A stretch of DNA of 64,000 bases. It comes from Acidobacteriota bacterium (lineage in GTDB: Bacteria > Acidobacteriota > Thermoanaerobaculia > Gp7-AA8 > JAHWKK01). A model generated the notes under the pieces. It was not told where the DNA came from. It saw only the letters and a program-made list of their open reading frames with translations, and did not search any database. Of this stretch, positions 23,285 to 32,231 are shown piece after piece. Location: contig JAHWKK010000004.1 in NCBI GenBank assembly GCA_019347945.1, positions 62,001 to 126,000 on the forward strand. Direction: 5' to 3'. Position 1 is the stretch's first letter, and the number at the start of each line of letters is the position of its first letter. Made by a program: the position numbers and the translations under genes.

Positions 23285-25276
23285 CTATCTCAAATCACGT
23301 CCAGGTTTCGACGCCACCCTGTAGAGACCGAACATCACGATTGCGAGAAGAATCAGACCGATCGTTCTTACCGGAGTTTCGACCAGCCGCAGAACGTCCG
23401 GATTCTCCGTCGCCGCAATCGGGATCGCGAGCGCGATTCCCAGAAGCGCCTCACCGGTGATGAGCCCGGCCGCGAAGAGAAGTCCGTTCCGTTCGCCAGT
23501 CGTTCTCGCATCGGTCAGCGGGGCCTCCAGCTCGCCATCCGCCTGATCCTGCACTTTTCCATAAGCGCGGCCGGCGATCCATGCAATCAGACCTCCCAGC
23601 AGGATCGGCGTCATCAGCTCGAGCGGCAGATAGATCCCGACGGCGAACGCGAGCACCGGGAACTTCCAGGCGCTTCCACGCTTCTCCAGGATCACGTCGA
23701 TGATGATCACGACCACGGCGATTACCATTCCGGCGATCACCATGTCCCACGGAAGGCCTCCGAAGAAAACACCCTGCGCCACCGACGCCATCAGGGTCGC
23801 CTGCGGCGCCTGGAGGGCGTTGGGGCGATCTGCGGTTTGTGGACCGAAGCCGTACCCGTCGAGGAGGAGGTTGAGGATGGGCGCCATCGCGAGCGCAGCA
23901 GCAACCACGCCGATCATCTGCATGATCTGCTGCTTGTAGGGCGTGGCACCGAGAAGGTAGCCCGCCTTCAGATCCTGCATGTTGTCTCCGCCGATCGCTG
24001 CCGCGCAGCAGACGACCGCACCGATGAAGATGGCCGCCGCAGCGCCCTGCGCATTGCCACTCCCCATCATCAGGAGAAGAAGGAGCGAGGAGACGAGAAT
24101 CGTCGAGATTGTGATTCCAGAGATCGGATTGTTCGATGATCCGACGAGTCCGGCCATGTACGCCGCGACGGCCGAGAAGAGGAAGCCGGCGACGAGCATC
24201 AGGCCGGCCATCACCGCCGCGATCGCGGCGTTATCGATGAAATGATGGAAGACGTAGAAAAGCGGGATCGCGCTGACGATGAGCCCGATGCCGACCCACT
24301 GAATCGGCGTGTCGCGATCGGTGCGATCGACCGCATCTCCGCCGCGCGCACTCCGGTAGGCACGGACGCTCGACCTGATGCCTTCGACCAGGCTCTTCGA
24401 GAGCCGGATCAGAGCCCACAAACCGCCGACGAGCATCGCGCCGACACCGAGGTAGCGCGTCTGCGTGGACCAGAGCGTCCCCGCGACCTCGACCGCGGAT
24501 CCCGCAACCGGCCCCGCTCCCGTCGCCACGAGATACGGAATGACGATGAACCAGTTGATTGCGCTCCCGAGAAAGAGAACGACCGCAATGTTCAGACCGA
24601 CGATGTAACCGACGCCCACGAGAGCGGGCGAGACATTGGTTCCGATGTACGCGATCGTGTTTCCCACGTATCGCGCGTACTCGACCGAGCCGGTCCAGAG
24701 ACGGAAGCCGGTGTCGCCCAGCTTGAAGATTGCGCCGATGATGCCACCGCTGATGATCTGGCCGATGCCCGAGCCACCACCCTGGCCCACCTTGAGAACT
24801 TCGGCGGTGGCCACACCTTCGGGAAACTGAAGCGGGTTCTCGACGATCATCGCCCGCCGCAGCGGGATCGTGAACATCACGCCGATCACCCCGCCGAGCC
24901 CGGTGACGATCGCAGTCTCGACATAGTCGAACCGCCCCCAGATCTGCATCATGATCAGCGCGGGCATCGTGAAGATCGCGCCGGCTGCCAGACTCTCACC
25001 CGCCGATGCGGACGTCTGTACGATGTTGTTCTCGAGAATGTTCGACTGCCGGAAGAGCCGCAGGACCGCCATCGAGATGACCGCCGCCGGAATCGACGCG
25101 GAGACCGTCATTCCGACGAGCAACCCGAGATACGCGTTCGCCGCCGAGAGGATGACCGACAGAACGACCCCGAGCACGATCGCCTTGACCGTGATCTCCG
25201 GAAGGATCGTCGAGGCCGGTATGTAGGGCCCGGATCCTCTCGGAGTCGGGGTCACGCTGGACGAAGGGTTTTCCAT
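23285..25276 (-). CDS. OPT-family oligopeptide/metal-chelate transporter
   Basis: This is a 663-residue inner-membrane protein with about 14-16 helices. GGGAGG about 7 bases before ATG 25276 sets the start; a longer frame upstream lacks a site. The OPT signatures are present: LPEITVKAIVLGVVLSVILS followed by AANAYLGL near the N-terminus, NIVQTSASAGESLAAG, and GGDNMQDLKAGYLLGATP near residue 440. The family takes up oligopeptides or, in the YSL branch, metal chelates, driven by protons. The substrate is not readable. The gene is isolated, sitting between hslV and a divergent ABC ATPase. Confidence 0.93.
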   Translation of the reverse strand: MENPSSSVTPTPRGSGPYIPASTILPEITVKAIVLGVVLSVILSAANAYLGLLVGMTVSASIPAAVISMAVLRLFRQSNILENNIVQTSASAGESLAAGAIFTMPALIMMQIWGRFDYVETAIVTGLGGVIGVMFTIPLRRAMIVENPLQFPEGVATAEVLKVGQGGGSGIGQIISGGIIGAIFKLGDTGFRLWTGSVEYARYVGNTIAYIGTNVSPALVGVGYIVGLNIAVVLFLGSAINWFIVIPYLVATGAGPVAGSAVEVAGTLWSTQTRYLGVGAMLVGGLWALIRLSKSLVEGIRSSVRAYRSARGGDAVDRTDRDTPIQWVGIGLIVSAIPLFYVFHHFIDNAAIAAVMAGLMLVAGFLFSAVAAYMAGLVGSSNNPISGITISTILVSSLLLLLMMGSGNAQGAAAAIFIGAVVCCAAAIGGDNMQDLKAGYLLGATPYKQQIMQMIGVVAAALAMAPILNLLLDGYGFGPQTADRPNALQAPQATLMASVAQGVFFGGLPWDMVIAGMVIAVVVIIIDVILEKRGSAWKFPVLAFAVGIYLPLELMTPILLGGLIAWIAGRAYGKVQDQADGELEAPLTDARTTGERNGLLFAAGLITGEALLGIALAIPIAATENPDVLRLVETPVRTIGLILLAIVMFGLYRVASKPGRDLR

Positions 25277-25356
25277 CGGCACACCTCCCGTAAAATCGCG
25301 CAATCATACCCCACCCGCGGGCGCCGGCCAGGCAGGACCGGCCGAGTAGGAAGAGA

Positions 25357-25391
25357 GTTGGAGGTTGGAGGTTGGCGGTTGGAGGTTGGAG
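25357..25391. repeat. Heptamer tandem array, five units
   Basis: There are four GTTGGAG units and one GTTGGCG unit in direct tandem, located in the divergent gap between the OPT transporter and the ABC ATPase gene. It is the second 7-bp array in the window and differs in sequence from the one at 21160. Confidence 0.85.
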
Positions 25392-25484
25392 GCGTGCAAA
25401 CAGGTTGATGGTTGCCACTCTCATCCAGGTTGCTGGGCACCACCCTGCGGCCCGGTCATTCCCCTTCGCCGACGGAATCGCGTC

Positions 25485-25490
25485 TACAAT
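25485..25490 (+). promoter_or_regulatory. -10 element TACAAT, predicting a leaderless transcript
   Basis: TACAAT ends 7 bases before GTG 25498, placing the predicted transcription start at the start codon. No convincing -35 hexamer or ribosome binding site is visible. Confidence 0.45.
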
Positions 25491-25497
25491 GCGCACC

Positions 25498-26418
25498 GTG
25501 AATTCGGCAATTGAATGTCACGGACTCCGAAAACGCTTCGACACCGTCGTGGCGGTCGACGGGCTCGATCTCGATGTTCGTGAAGGTGAATGCTTCGGGC
25601 TGCTCGGACCAAACGGAGCTGGCAAGACGACGACCATTGAAATGCTCGAGGGGCTCACCCGCCCCGACGAAGGCTCGATCCGGATCCTCGGGCTCGACTG
25701 GAACGGCGACGCCACCAGGATCCGTCAGAAGATCGGCGTATCGCTCCAGGAGACCAAACTCAACGAGAAGCTGACCGTCGCCGAAACGCTAAGGCTTTTC
25801 CGATCCTTCTATCCGGAGGGCCGCGATCCCGACGCGCTGATCGACGAGCTCTCGCTGAACGAGAAGCGCGACGCGAGAGTGGGGAAGCTGTCGGGCGGGC
25901 AGCGTCAGCGACTCGCCGTAGCCGTCGCCCTCTCGGGAGATCCATCGATCCTCTTCCTCGACGAGCCGACCACCGGTCTCGATCCGCAGAGCCGTCTCCA
26001 GCTTTGGGAGCAGGTGAACCGGTTCCGCGTCGAGGGACGAACGGTGCTCCTCACCACCCACTACATGGACGAAGCCGAAAGGCTCTGCGACCGCGTTGCC
26101 ATCGTCGACCACGGCCGCGTGATCGCGCTGGGGACGCCCGCCGAGCTGATCTCCTCTCTGGAAGGTTCGAAGGTCATCGAGATCGAGACCCAGCCATTGC
26201 TGTCCGACGACGTTCTGGCAGCGATCGACGGTGTCGCAAGCGTCGTTCACCGCGGAAATGCCAGGGCGCTCAACTGCGATGCCCTCGCCGATACCGTTCC
26301 CCGGGTTCTCCGCACGATCGAGGAGAACGGGGCGAAGCTCGTCAATCTCTCCACACACAACGCGACGCTGGAGGACCTTTTTGTATCGCTCACCGGACGC
26401 GAGCTGCGGGAAGATTGA
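25498..26418 (+). CDS. ABC transporter ATP-binding protein (DrrA/CcmA-like)
   Basis: This is a 306-residue protein. GTG 25498 is favoured because it coincides with the predicted transcription start; ATG 25489 would place the start codon inside the -10. Walker A is LLGPNGAGKTTT near residue 40, the signature is KLSGGQRQRLAVA, Walker B is ILFLDEPTTGLDPQ, and the switch His is in LTTHYMDEAERL. The C-terminal 90 residues match the extension of drug-export type (DRA) ATPases. No permease gene follows on the same strand, so the partner membrane protein must be encoded elsewhere. Export of a drug, lipid or haem-like compound is the usual role. Confidence 0.88.
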   Translation: MNSAIECHGLRKRFDTVVAVDGLDLDVREGECFGLLGPNGAGKTTTIEMLEGLTRPDEGSIRILGLDWNGDATRIRQKIGVSLQETKLNEKLTVAETLRLFRSFYPEGRDPDALIDELSLNEKRDARVGKLSGGQRQRLAVAVALSGDPSILFLDEPTTGLDPQSRLQLWEQVNRFRVEGRTVLLTTHYMDEAERLCDRVAIVDHGRVIALGTPAELISSLEGSKVIEIETQPLLSDDVLAAIDGVASVVHRGNARALNCDALADTVPRVLRTIEENGAKLVNLSTHNATLEDLFVSLTGRELRED

Positions 26419-26591
26419 AGCCCGTGCCCCAGTGTTGACATTTTTTGTTCTTCAGGCGCATACCGCCCGAATGATCTTGATCTCTCAATCAGATCGAACA
26501 TCAAAGACCTGAACCCGCTGTCTGCTGGGTTCGAGCCGTTTTACGCCCCGCGAGCGGAGCGACTCGATCAGCTGTCCGTTAGAATCTCCGC

Positions 26592-26681
26592 ATGAATTCG
26601 CTTGATGTCCGGGCCGGGTTGCTCGTCGCGCGTGCGACGGAGCGTTTTCGTTCGTCGCGACGGGAGCAGCAGTGTCGTTAG
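26592..26681 (+). CDS. Possible 29-residue leader peptide before the kinase gene
   Basis: TAGAAT at 26580-26585 lies 6 bases before ATG 26592, the same spacing seen at other leaderless starts in this window. The frame encodes 29 residues rich in Arg (ten) with two Gln and one Cys near the end. It overlaps the GTG start of the kinase by 10 bases. It could couple translation of the kinase or be fortuitous. No similar peptide is known to me. Confidence 0.3.
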   Translation: MNSLDVRAGLLVARATERFRSSRREQQCR

Positions 26682-29317
26682 AGCGGGGCCGTCGCCTCGG
26701 ACCGTACGAGATCGTCTCCTCGATCGGGGCCGGAGGAATGGGCGAGGTGTACGAGGCGCGTGACACGCGTCTGGGACGGACCGTCGCCATCAAGATCCTA
26801 CCCGAGGGACTCGCCGCGCACGCGGACCGCCGCGCGCGCTTCGAGCGCGAGGCGCGTGCCGTATCGCAGCTGTCGCACCCGCACGTCTGCACGCTCCACG
26901 ATATCGGCGAAGAGCAAGGCCTCCACTTCCTCGTGATGGAGCATTGCCAGGGAGAGACGCTGGCGGAGCGGCTGCGACGTGGCGCGATGGATCTCCCCGA
27001 GGTGCTTCGAGTGGGCGCCCAGATCGCCGAGGCTCTTCACGCAGCCCATCGGCAGGGGATCGTGCACCGCGATCTGAAACCGGGCAACATCATGATCACG
27101 GGCGCCGGCGCGAAGCTCCTCGACTTCGGCCTCGCGCGGGTGGCGGCGGGAGATGGCGGCACCGAGTCGAGCATGGGATCGATGGCGACATTGGCGCGTG
27201 ACCCGGACCAGCCGCTGACCGCCGAGGGGACGATTCTGGGGACGTATCCGTACATGGCGCCCGAGCAGATCGAGGGGGCCCAGACCGACGGGCGCTCGGA
27301 CATTTTCGCCCTCGGTGCGGTCCTCTACGAAATGGCTACGGGAAAGCGGGCCTTCGAGGGGAAGAGTGCGGCGAGCGTGATGGCAGCGGTGCTCAGAGAG
27401 CATCCCGACCCGATCTCGAAGGTGCAGCCGATCTCGCCCCCTGCGCTCGATCACGTCGTCTCGCGCTGTCTGGCGAAGGATCCCGAAGAGCGGTGGCAGA
27501 GTGCGCGGGACCTCGCGGCCGAATTGCGATGGATCTCCGAAGCCGGATCGGGCGCGGGCGTGGCAGCGCCAGTGGCACGGCGACGAAGAAGTCGCGAGCG
27601 TCAGGCGTGGTGGGCGGCAGGACTACTGGGGCTGTTGCTGCTGATTACGGTTGCCGCGTGGCTGTGGAGCCATGAGGCGATCGAGCGGCCGGTGGTGCGG
27701 ATTCCGATCGACATTCCGCAGGATGCGAACGTATCTGGTCCGGCGATCTCTCCGGACGGGACGACCGTTGCCTATTCGCTTTGGCGCGAAGGAAAGGGGC
27801 AGCTGTACCTGCATCCCCTCTCACAGCTCGAGCCGGCGCCGGTACTCGGTGCCACGAATGCCAGACGCCCCTTCTTCTCACCCGATGGTCGCTGGATCGG
27901 GTACTTCGCCGACCGGGAACTGCGCAAGATCCCGGTCTCGGGTGGCTCGCCCATCACTCTGTGCGCGATCGACTCCTTCACAGGAGGTTCATGGGGAGAC
28001 GACGGAACGATCGTCTTCAGCAAGAGCGCTCCCTCAGGGCTCTGGGAAGTTTCCGAGTCGGGAGGAGATCCCGTCGAGCTGACGCACCCGAGAGTCGGGG
28101 CCAAAGAAGATCGCGTCGACGCCCACTTCAGACCCGCGTTGTTGCCGGATGGTCGAGGCATTCTGTTCACGTCGTGGGCGCCAGGTACGAGAGTGGAGAC
28201 GACAGTCGCGATGCTGGTCCCCGGATCGGAGGGAACTCGCAGAGTGATTGCGGGCGCGGACCCATCGTACGATCCCGCCGGTTACCTCCTGTACAGGGAC
28301 GCCGAGAGGGATGTGCTGAACGCGGTGGCGTTCGATCTCGATTCGCTGGAGGTGCGAGGGGAGCCGCGGGTGATTGCACGCGACGTGGGCAACGGCGCGA
28401 CCTCGAACGGGAGAACTCTCGTCTATCAGACCCTCAGAGAGACGCCGCAGCGCCTCGTGAGAGTGAGCCGCGACGGGGCACGCGAGGTCCTGCCTCTGAC
28501 CCAACAGGAGTACGAGCCGCTGGCGATCTCCCCGGACGGCAGGCGGGTGGCGGTGGTAATCGAGGAAACGACGAGCGAGATATGGGTGATCGATCTGGAA
28601 CGCGGGAGTTTCACGCGACTGACGAACTACCCGGGATTTGACAATGCCCCGATCTGGTCGCCCGATGGTGAGGGGATCATCTTCTCCTCGGACAGAGACG
28701 GTCCTCCGAACCTTTACCGGGTTCGCGCCGGCGGTGGCGCGGTGGAGCGAATCACGAACGCATTCGCAGTGCAGAAGGCCGAAGCGTTCACGCCGGACGG
28801 AAGGCACCTGATCATCTCGTACCGTGATCTGGCCGCGGAGAAGGATGGCGCTCCCACGAACTACGACATCGGCATGATCGATCTCGAAACCAGCGAGATG
28901 ACTCCGCTCATCGCTTCCCCCTCTGAGGAAAGGGGAGCCTCTCTTTCTCCCGATGGTCGCTGGCTCGCCTACGGATCCGACGAGACGGGCCGGTTTGAGA
29001 TCTATGTGAGGCCGCTGGGTGATGCCGGGAGAAAGACTCGCGTCAGCCTGCAGGGGATGGACACGCGTGGCCTCTGGGCTCCCGACGGCGGGACGATCTA
29101 CTACGCGAAGGGCGGGAAAATGGTGGCGGTGCCAGTCTCCACGGAGCCGGAGCTGAGGCTGGGCGAGCCGGTCGAGCTGTTCGACGTCCCGGAGCTCGTC
29201 AGCTTCGACGTCGGCCCCGACGGGCGGTTCCTGATCAGCGAACGGACCGGCTCTCGCCACCGCGGCATCGTGGCAGTGCTGAACTGGGCGCAGGAGCTCG
29301 TGGCGCAGGGTCGCTGA
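26672..29317 (+). CDS. Ser/Thr protein kinase fused to a periplasmic beta-propeller (TolB/PD40-like)
   Basis: This is an 881-residue protein. Its GTG start follows GGGAG. The kinase domain spans residues 11-275: glycine loop GAGGMGEVYEAR, Lys41, HRDLKPGN at 132-139 and DFG at 151-153. A single transmembrane helix lies at about 310-330. The C-terminal 540 residues contain repeated SPDG-type blades (ISPDGTTVAYS, FSPDGRWIGYF, LSPDGRWLAYG), forming a predicted periplasmic propeller. This kinase-propeller architecture is very common in Acidobacteriota. It probably senses an extracytoplasmic ligand and phosphorylates cytoplasmic targets. No phosphatase or substrate is adjacent. Confidence 0.92.
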   Translation: MSLERGRRLGPYEIVSSIGAGGMGEVYEARDTRLGRTVAIKILPEGLAAHADRRARFEREARAVSQLSHPHVCTLHDIGEEQGLHFLVMEHCQGETLAERLRRGAMDLPEVLRVGAQIAEALHAAHRQGIVHRDLKPGNIMITGAGAKLLDFGLARVAAGDGGTESSMGSMATLARDPDQPLTAEGTILGTYPYMAPEQIEGAQTDGRSDIFALGAVLYEMATGKRAFEGKSAASVMAAVLREHPDPISKVQPISPPALDHVVSRCLAKDPEERWQSARDLAAELRWISEAGSGAGVAAPVARRRRSRERQAWWAAGLLGLLLLITVAAWLWSHEAIERPVVRIPIDIPQDANVSGPAISPDGTTVAYSLWREGKGQLYLHPLSQLEPAPVLGATNARRPFFSPDGRWIGYFADRELRKIPVSGGSPITLCAIDSFTGGSWGDDGTIVFSKSAPSGLWEVSESGGDPVELTHPRVGAKEDRVDAHFRPALLPDGRGILFTSWAPGTRVETTVAMLVPGSEGTRRVIAGADPSYDPAGYLLYRDAERDVLNAVAFDLDSLEVRGEPRVIARDVGNGATSNGRTLVYQTLRETPQRLVRVSRDGAREVLPLTQQEYEPLAISPDGRRVAVVIEETTSEIWVIDLERGSFTRLTNYPGFDNAPIWSPDGEGIIFSSDRDGPPNLYRVRAGGGAVERITNAFAVQKAEAFTPDGRHLIISYRDLAAEKDGAPTNYDIGMIDLETSEMTPLIASPSEERGASLSPDGRWLAYGSDETGRFEIYVRPLGDAGRKTRVSLQGMDTRGLWAPDGGTIYYAKGGKMVAVPVSTEPELRLGEPVELFDVPELVSFDVGPDGRFLISERTGSRHRGIVAVLNWAQELVAQGR

Positions 29318-29366
29318 CCTCTTCACGAAAGAAAACGGCCGAACACCGGAAAGAACGCTCGCTCAA

Positions 29367-30230
29367 TCACCGGCCGCCGACAGGACCCTCGCCCCACTTC
29401 AGCTTCCCCCGCAGGACATCGAAGTAATCCTTGGTCGGGGACTGCACGAGAGCAACGGTCCGCTCCGACTTTTTCACCACCACCGTGTCATCGTGGTCGA
29501 CCGGCACGGCTTCCTGGCCGTCGAGCGTCAGGTAAATCTCCTCCCGCGTCTTTTCGAAGCGGAGCGTAATCTCACATCCGTCGGGGAGCACGATCGGGCG
29601 ATTCGTGAGGGTATGCGGGCAGATGGGTGTGATGACGATTGCGGCGAGCGTCGGATAGATGATCGGACCCCCGGCCGAGAGGTTGTAAGCGGTCGACCCG
29701 GTCGGCGTGGAGATGATCAGGCCATCTGCACGAAATACGGTCACGAAGGTGGAATCGACTTCGACGTGGATATCGATGATGCGGGCCAACGCTCCCTTGT
29801 TGACCACCGCGTCGTTGAGCACACGGTAGCGATCCTCCGTGCGATCGCCCCTGATCGTTGCCTCGAGTGTGCTTCGCGGTTCGATCGGCGCCTTCCCGTC
29901 GAGAGCCAGATCGAGAACCTCGTCCAGCTCATCGGCGCGGATCTCGGTCAGAAAGCCGAGCGTCCCCATATTCACACCGATGATCGGGGTCTCTTCCGGG
30001 GCATGACGCGCGACCGAGAGCAGTGTTCCGTCTCCGCCGAAAGTCACAACGAGATCCGCTTTCGATCCGATCTCTCGCTTGTCGAACGCTTCTCCGCCTC
30101 GTCGCTCGAGCGACGACGCGGTTGCACGATCCATCACGATCGAATGGCCGGCCGATTCGAGGCGGTCGATGATCACGGAGGCGAGCTCGAGCGCCGTACG
30201 GGTCGGCTTCGAAATGATCGCGACCTTCAA
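29367..30230 (-). CDS. nadK: NAD kinase
   Basis: This is a 287-residue protein. TTG 30230 is chosen because GGAGGAGG lies immediately upstream, the residues that follow (KVAIISKP) match the family start, and TTGA overlaps the ubiX stop by 4 nt. The diagnostic motif GGDGTLLSVAR, GVNMGTLGFLTEI, the NDAVV stretch and the ISTPTGSTAYNLSAGGP signature are present. The enzyme phosphorylates NAD to NADP using ATP or polyphosphate. It is co-directional and probably co-transcribed with ubiX. Confidence 0.95.
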   Translation of the reverse strand: MKVAIISKPTRTALELASVIIDRLESAGHSIVMDRATASSLERRGGEAFDKREIGSKADLVVTFGGDGTLLSVARHAPEETPIIGVNMGTLGFLTEIRADELDEVLDLALDGKAPIEPRSTLEATIRGDRTEDRYRVLNDAVVNKGALARIIDIHVEVDSTFVTVFRADGLIISTPTGSTAYNLSAGGPIIYPTLAAIVITPICPHTLTNRPIVLPDGCEITLRFEKTREEIYLTLDGQEAVPVDHDDTVVVKKSERTVALVQSPTKDYFDVLRGKLKWGEGPVGGR

Positions 30231-30859
30231 GACACCTCCTCCGATTCGGAGCCACCACCGCCACCCCATCTCAGGTCGTCGAGACCGCTCTCGACTCCGA
30301 ACAGATCGAGTGTCCGCATCGAGAAGTGATCCACGAAGGAGTCCCACGACTGGCCGGCGTAAAAGGCCGGGATCGGAGGCATCACGATCGCTCCCGCCTG
30401 CGTTGCCTTCAGGATGTTCTCCGCATGGATCAACGAGAAGGGCGTCTCCCGCAGAACGAGAATCAGACGCCGGCGCTCCTTCAGCGTCAGGTCGGCCGCC
30501 CGCTGAATCAATCCTCGCGAGATACCGGTCGCGATCGACGCGAGCGTTCCCGAAGAGCACGGAATCACGATCATTCCGTCCGTTCGGTAGGAACCGGATG
30601 CGATGGAAGCACCGATGTCGGCATCGGGATGGTGCTCGACCTTCTGCCGCTGTTCATCGGTGAGGCCCGCGCTTCCAACGACTTCCTCCACCGTTCTCGG
30701 TGCCGGCTCGATCTCGTGCCCTCCCACCCGCATCGCGTGGGGGCTCACGATCAGATGCAGCCGCTCGACCTCCGGGCTCTGCGCCGCGAACCTCAGAAAT
30801 CGCAGCGCCAGCGAAATTCCGGACGCTCCCGATATACCGACGACGATCCGTTTACCCAT
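30227..30859 (-). CDS. ubiX: UbiX-type flavin prenyltransferase
   Basis: This is a 210-residue protein matching UbiX/Pad1. It has the FMN-binding GISGASGISLALRFLR and the conserved PCSSGTLASIATG. RETPFSLIHAENI and the C-terminal MPPIPAFY are also present. The enzyme prenylates reduced FMN to make the cofactor of UbiD-type decarboxylases, used in quinone synthesis or aromatic acid metabolism. No ubiD is in this window. Its stop overlaps the TTG of nadK. The C-terminus has a Gly/Ser/Glu-rich tail. Confidence 0.94.
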   Translation of the reverse strand: MGKRIVVGISGASGISLALRFLRFAAQSPEVERLHLIVSPHAMRVGGHEIEPAPRTVEEVVGSAGLTDEQRQKVEHHPDADIGASIASGSYRTDGMIVIPCSSGTLASIATGISRGLIQRAADLTLKERRRLILVLRETPFSLIHAENILKATQAGAIVMPPIPAFYAGQSWDSFVDHFSMRTLDLFGVESGLDDLRWGGGGGSESEEVS

Positions 30860-31211
30860 CTGCCATCACACTCCGCCGGCGAGCCCGCGCCGAGGCGAAA
30901 GTATACGTTGCGACTTCAAGCCGGAAGCCGCCGACTCCCGTAAAGCTTCCTTTCAGAGGCGCCCTCCCCGCAAAAAAATTTGACGACCGCCGAAGCCTGC
31001 CGCCAGCACAAGTAGCTCCAGAACCGTCATTTAACCCGTAATGCCAGGTGGCCGCGCTTTTGACTTCATTGCCCCCTCGAAAGGAGGTGATGCCGGGCAG
31101 AGCCAAAAAAGAAGCGGGTGACAAAACGAGTGGACAACTCAAATCGAACCAAGCGTAAGAAACCAGCAGTTCCATCACAACCATTTTCGAAACTAAAGGA
31201 GGAAAGACCAG
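30860..31211 (+). other. Intergenic region with a perfect anti-SD complement
   Basis: This 352-base divergent gap between ubiX and the ComEA-like gene has no coding pattern beyond short frames. AAAGGAGGTGAT at 31080-31091 is a 12-base perfect match to the complement of the 16S rRNA 3' end. The nearest ATG (31090) is too close to use it; it would encode a 22-residue peptide ending at 31158. A TTGACG at 30980-30985 has no convincing -10 partner. The ribosome binding site proper of the next gene is AAAGGAGG near 31195. Confidence 0.5.
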
Positions 31212-31556
31212 ATGCGCAAATCTCTGAACATCGCATTGCTCGTCGCCATGACGATTCTCATGGCAATCCCCGCCGTCGCCGCGGACAAGGCCGCCGGCAA
31301 GATCAACATCAACACCGCCACCGTCGAGCAGCTCCAGCTGCTTCCTCGGGTCGGTCCGAAAGTCGCCGAGCGGATCGTTCAGTGGCGTGAGGACAACGGC
31401 CCGTTCGTGCGAGCCACCGACCTGATGCAGGTACGAGGCATCGGTGACAGCACCTTCAGCCTTCTCGAGCCTCACATCAGCGTCGAAGGCGAATCGACTC
31501 TCTCCGAGAAGGTTCCGTCGCCGCGCAAAGCAAAACCTGCCAACTCGGCTGACTAG
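31212..31556 (+). CDS. ComEA-like helix-hairpin-helix protein
   Basis: This is a 114-residue protein. A strong AAAGGAGG precedes the ATG. A signal peptide ends at VAA|DK near residue 24. Residues 30-90 form the ComEA helix-hairpin-helix: ININTATVEQLQLLPRVGP, then AERIVQWREDNGPF and DLMQVRGIGDSTF. ComEA-type proteins bind double-stranded DNA in the periplasm during uptake. Short versions without a separate membrane domain also occur outside competence systems. The pseudopilin gene 80 bases downstream strengthens a DNA-uptake or type IV pilus link. The C-terminal 20 residues are basic and disordered. Confidence 0.85.
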   Translation: MRKSLNIALLVAMTILMAIPAVAADKAAGKININTATVEQLQLLPRVGPKVAERIVQWREDNGPFVRATDLMQVRGIGDSTFSLLEPHISVEGESTLSEKVPSPRKAKPANSAD

Positions 31557-31635
31557 GCCGTCCCACCTCACTCCCGCAGTACCGGGCCGCCCGACCCAGA
31601 TCGGGCGGCCCACCTCCCCAGGAAAAGGAGAACTC

Positions 31636-32217
31636 ATGTCGAGAGAACCTGCCGGCTACACCCTCCTCGAGATCATCACGGTCATCGCGATCATCGGGGC
31701 CTTCGTCCTCGCCGCGGTGCCCGCGCTGAGCTCAATCAACAAGCGGAGAGCCGTTCGCGTCGCATCCCAGGAGCTGCGAGGTGTCTTTCACGAAGCGAGG
31801 TCGCGCGCGATCAGCAAGGCCCGTCACGTAGGACTTCGCTTCATCGAGACCGGCGACCAATGGAGCTATGAGATTTATGAGGACGGCGACTGGGACGGTC
31901 TCTCCAACGCCGACATCAAGAAAGGCATCGACAAGAAGGTTTCCGGACCCCGTCGTCTGCTCGAGCACACGGACGATGTTCGGATCGCCCTGCCGACGTT
32001 CACTCTGAGCGATCCGGAGGGGAAGGTGATTCCTGAAGGCAAAGCGGTCCGCTTCGGAAAGTCCCTCCTCTGCTCATTCTCACCGAGAGGATCTTCGAGC
32101 AGCGGATCGATCTTCCTCACCGACGGCGACGAGCTCGTAGCCATGGTCCGCGTCTATGGCCCGACCGCAAAGATCCGCTCGATGATCTATCACCCAAGAC
32201 AGGGAATCTGGAAGTGA
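31636..32217 (+). CDS. Type IV pilin-like/GspH-FimT pseudopilin
   Basis: This is a 193-residue protein. AAGGAG lies 5 bases before the ATG at 31636. The prepilin signature is clear: short leader MSREPAG, cleavage G|Y, Glu at mature position 5 (YTLLEIITVIAII), then a long hydrophobic helix. The remainder fits a GspH/FimT-type globular domain (FHEARSRAISKARHVGLRF). Minor pseudopilins prime assembly of type II secretion or type IV pilus fibres. It is isolated from a full pilus operon but adjacent to the ComEA-like gene. It may share that transcript. Confidence 0.82.
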   Translation: MSREPAGYTLLEIITVIAIIGAFVLAAVPALSSINKRRAVRVASQELRGVFHEARSRAISKARHVGLRFIETGDQWSYEIYEDGDWDGLSNADIKKGIDKKVSGPRRLLEHTDDVRIALPTFTLSDPEGKVIPEGKAVRFGKSLLCSFSPRGSSSSGSIFLTDGDELVAMVRVYGPTAKIRSMIYHPRQGIWK

Positions 32218-32231
32218 CGAGCTTCGAACGT

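Noticed and set aside
26500-26560. tRNA-like GGGTTCGAGCC sequence
   Set aside because: Resembles a T-loop, but no acceptor or anticodon stems can be built around it.
31090-31158. A 22-residue peptide frame after AAAGGAGGTGAT
   Set aside because: The ribosome binding site would be only 2 bases from the ATG; no other support.
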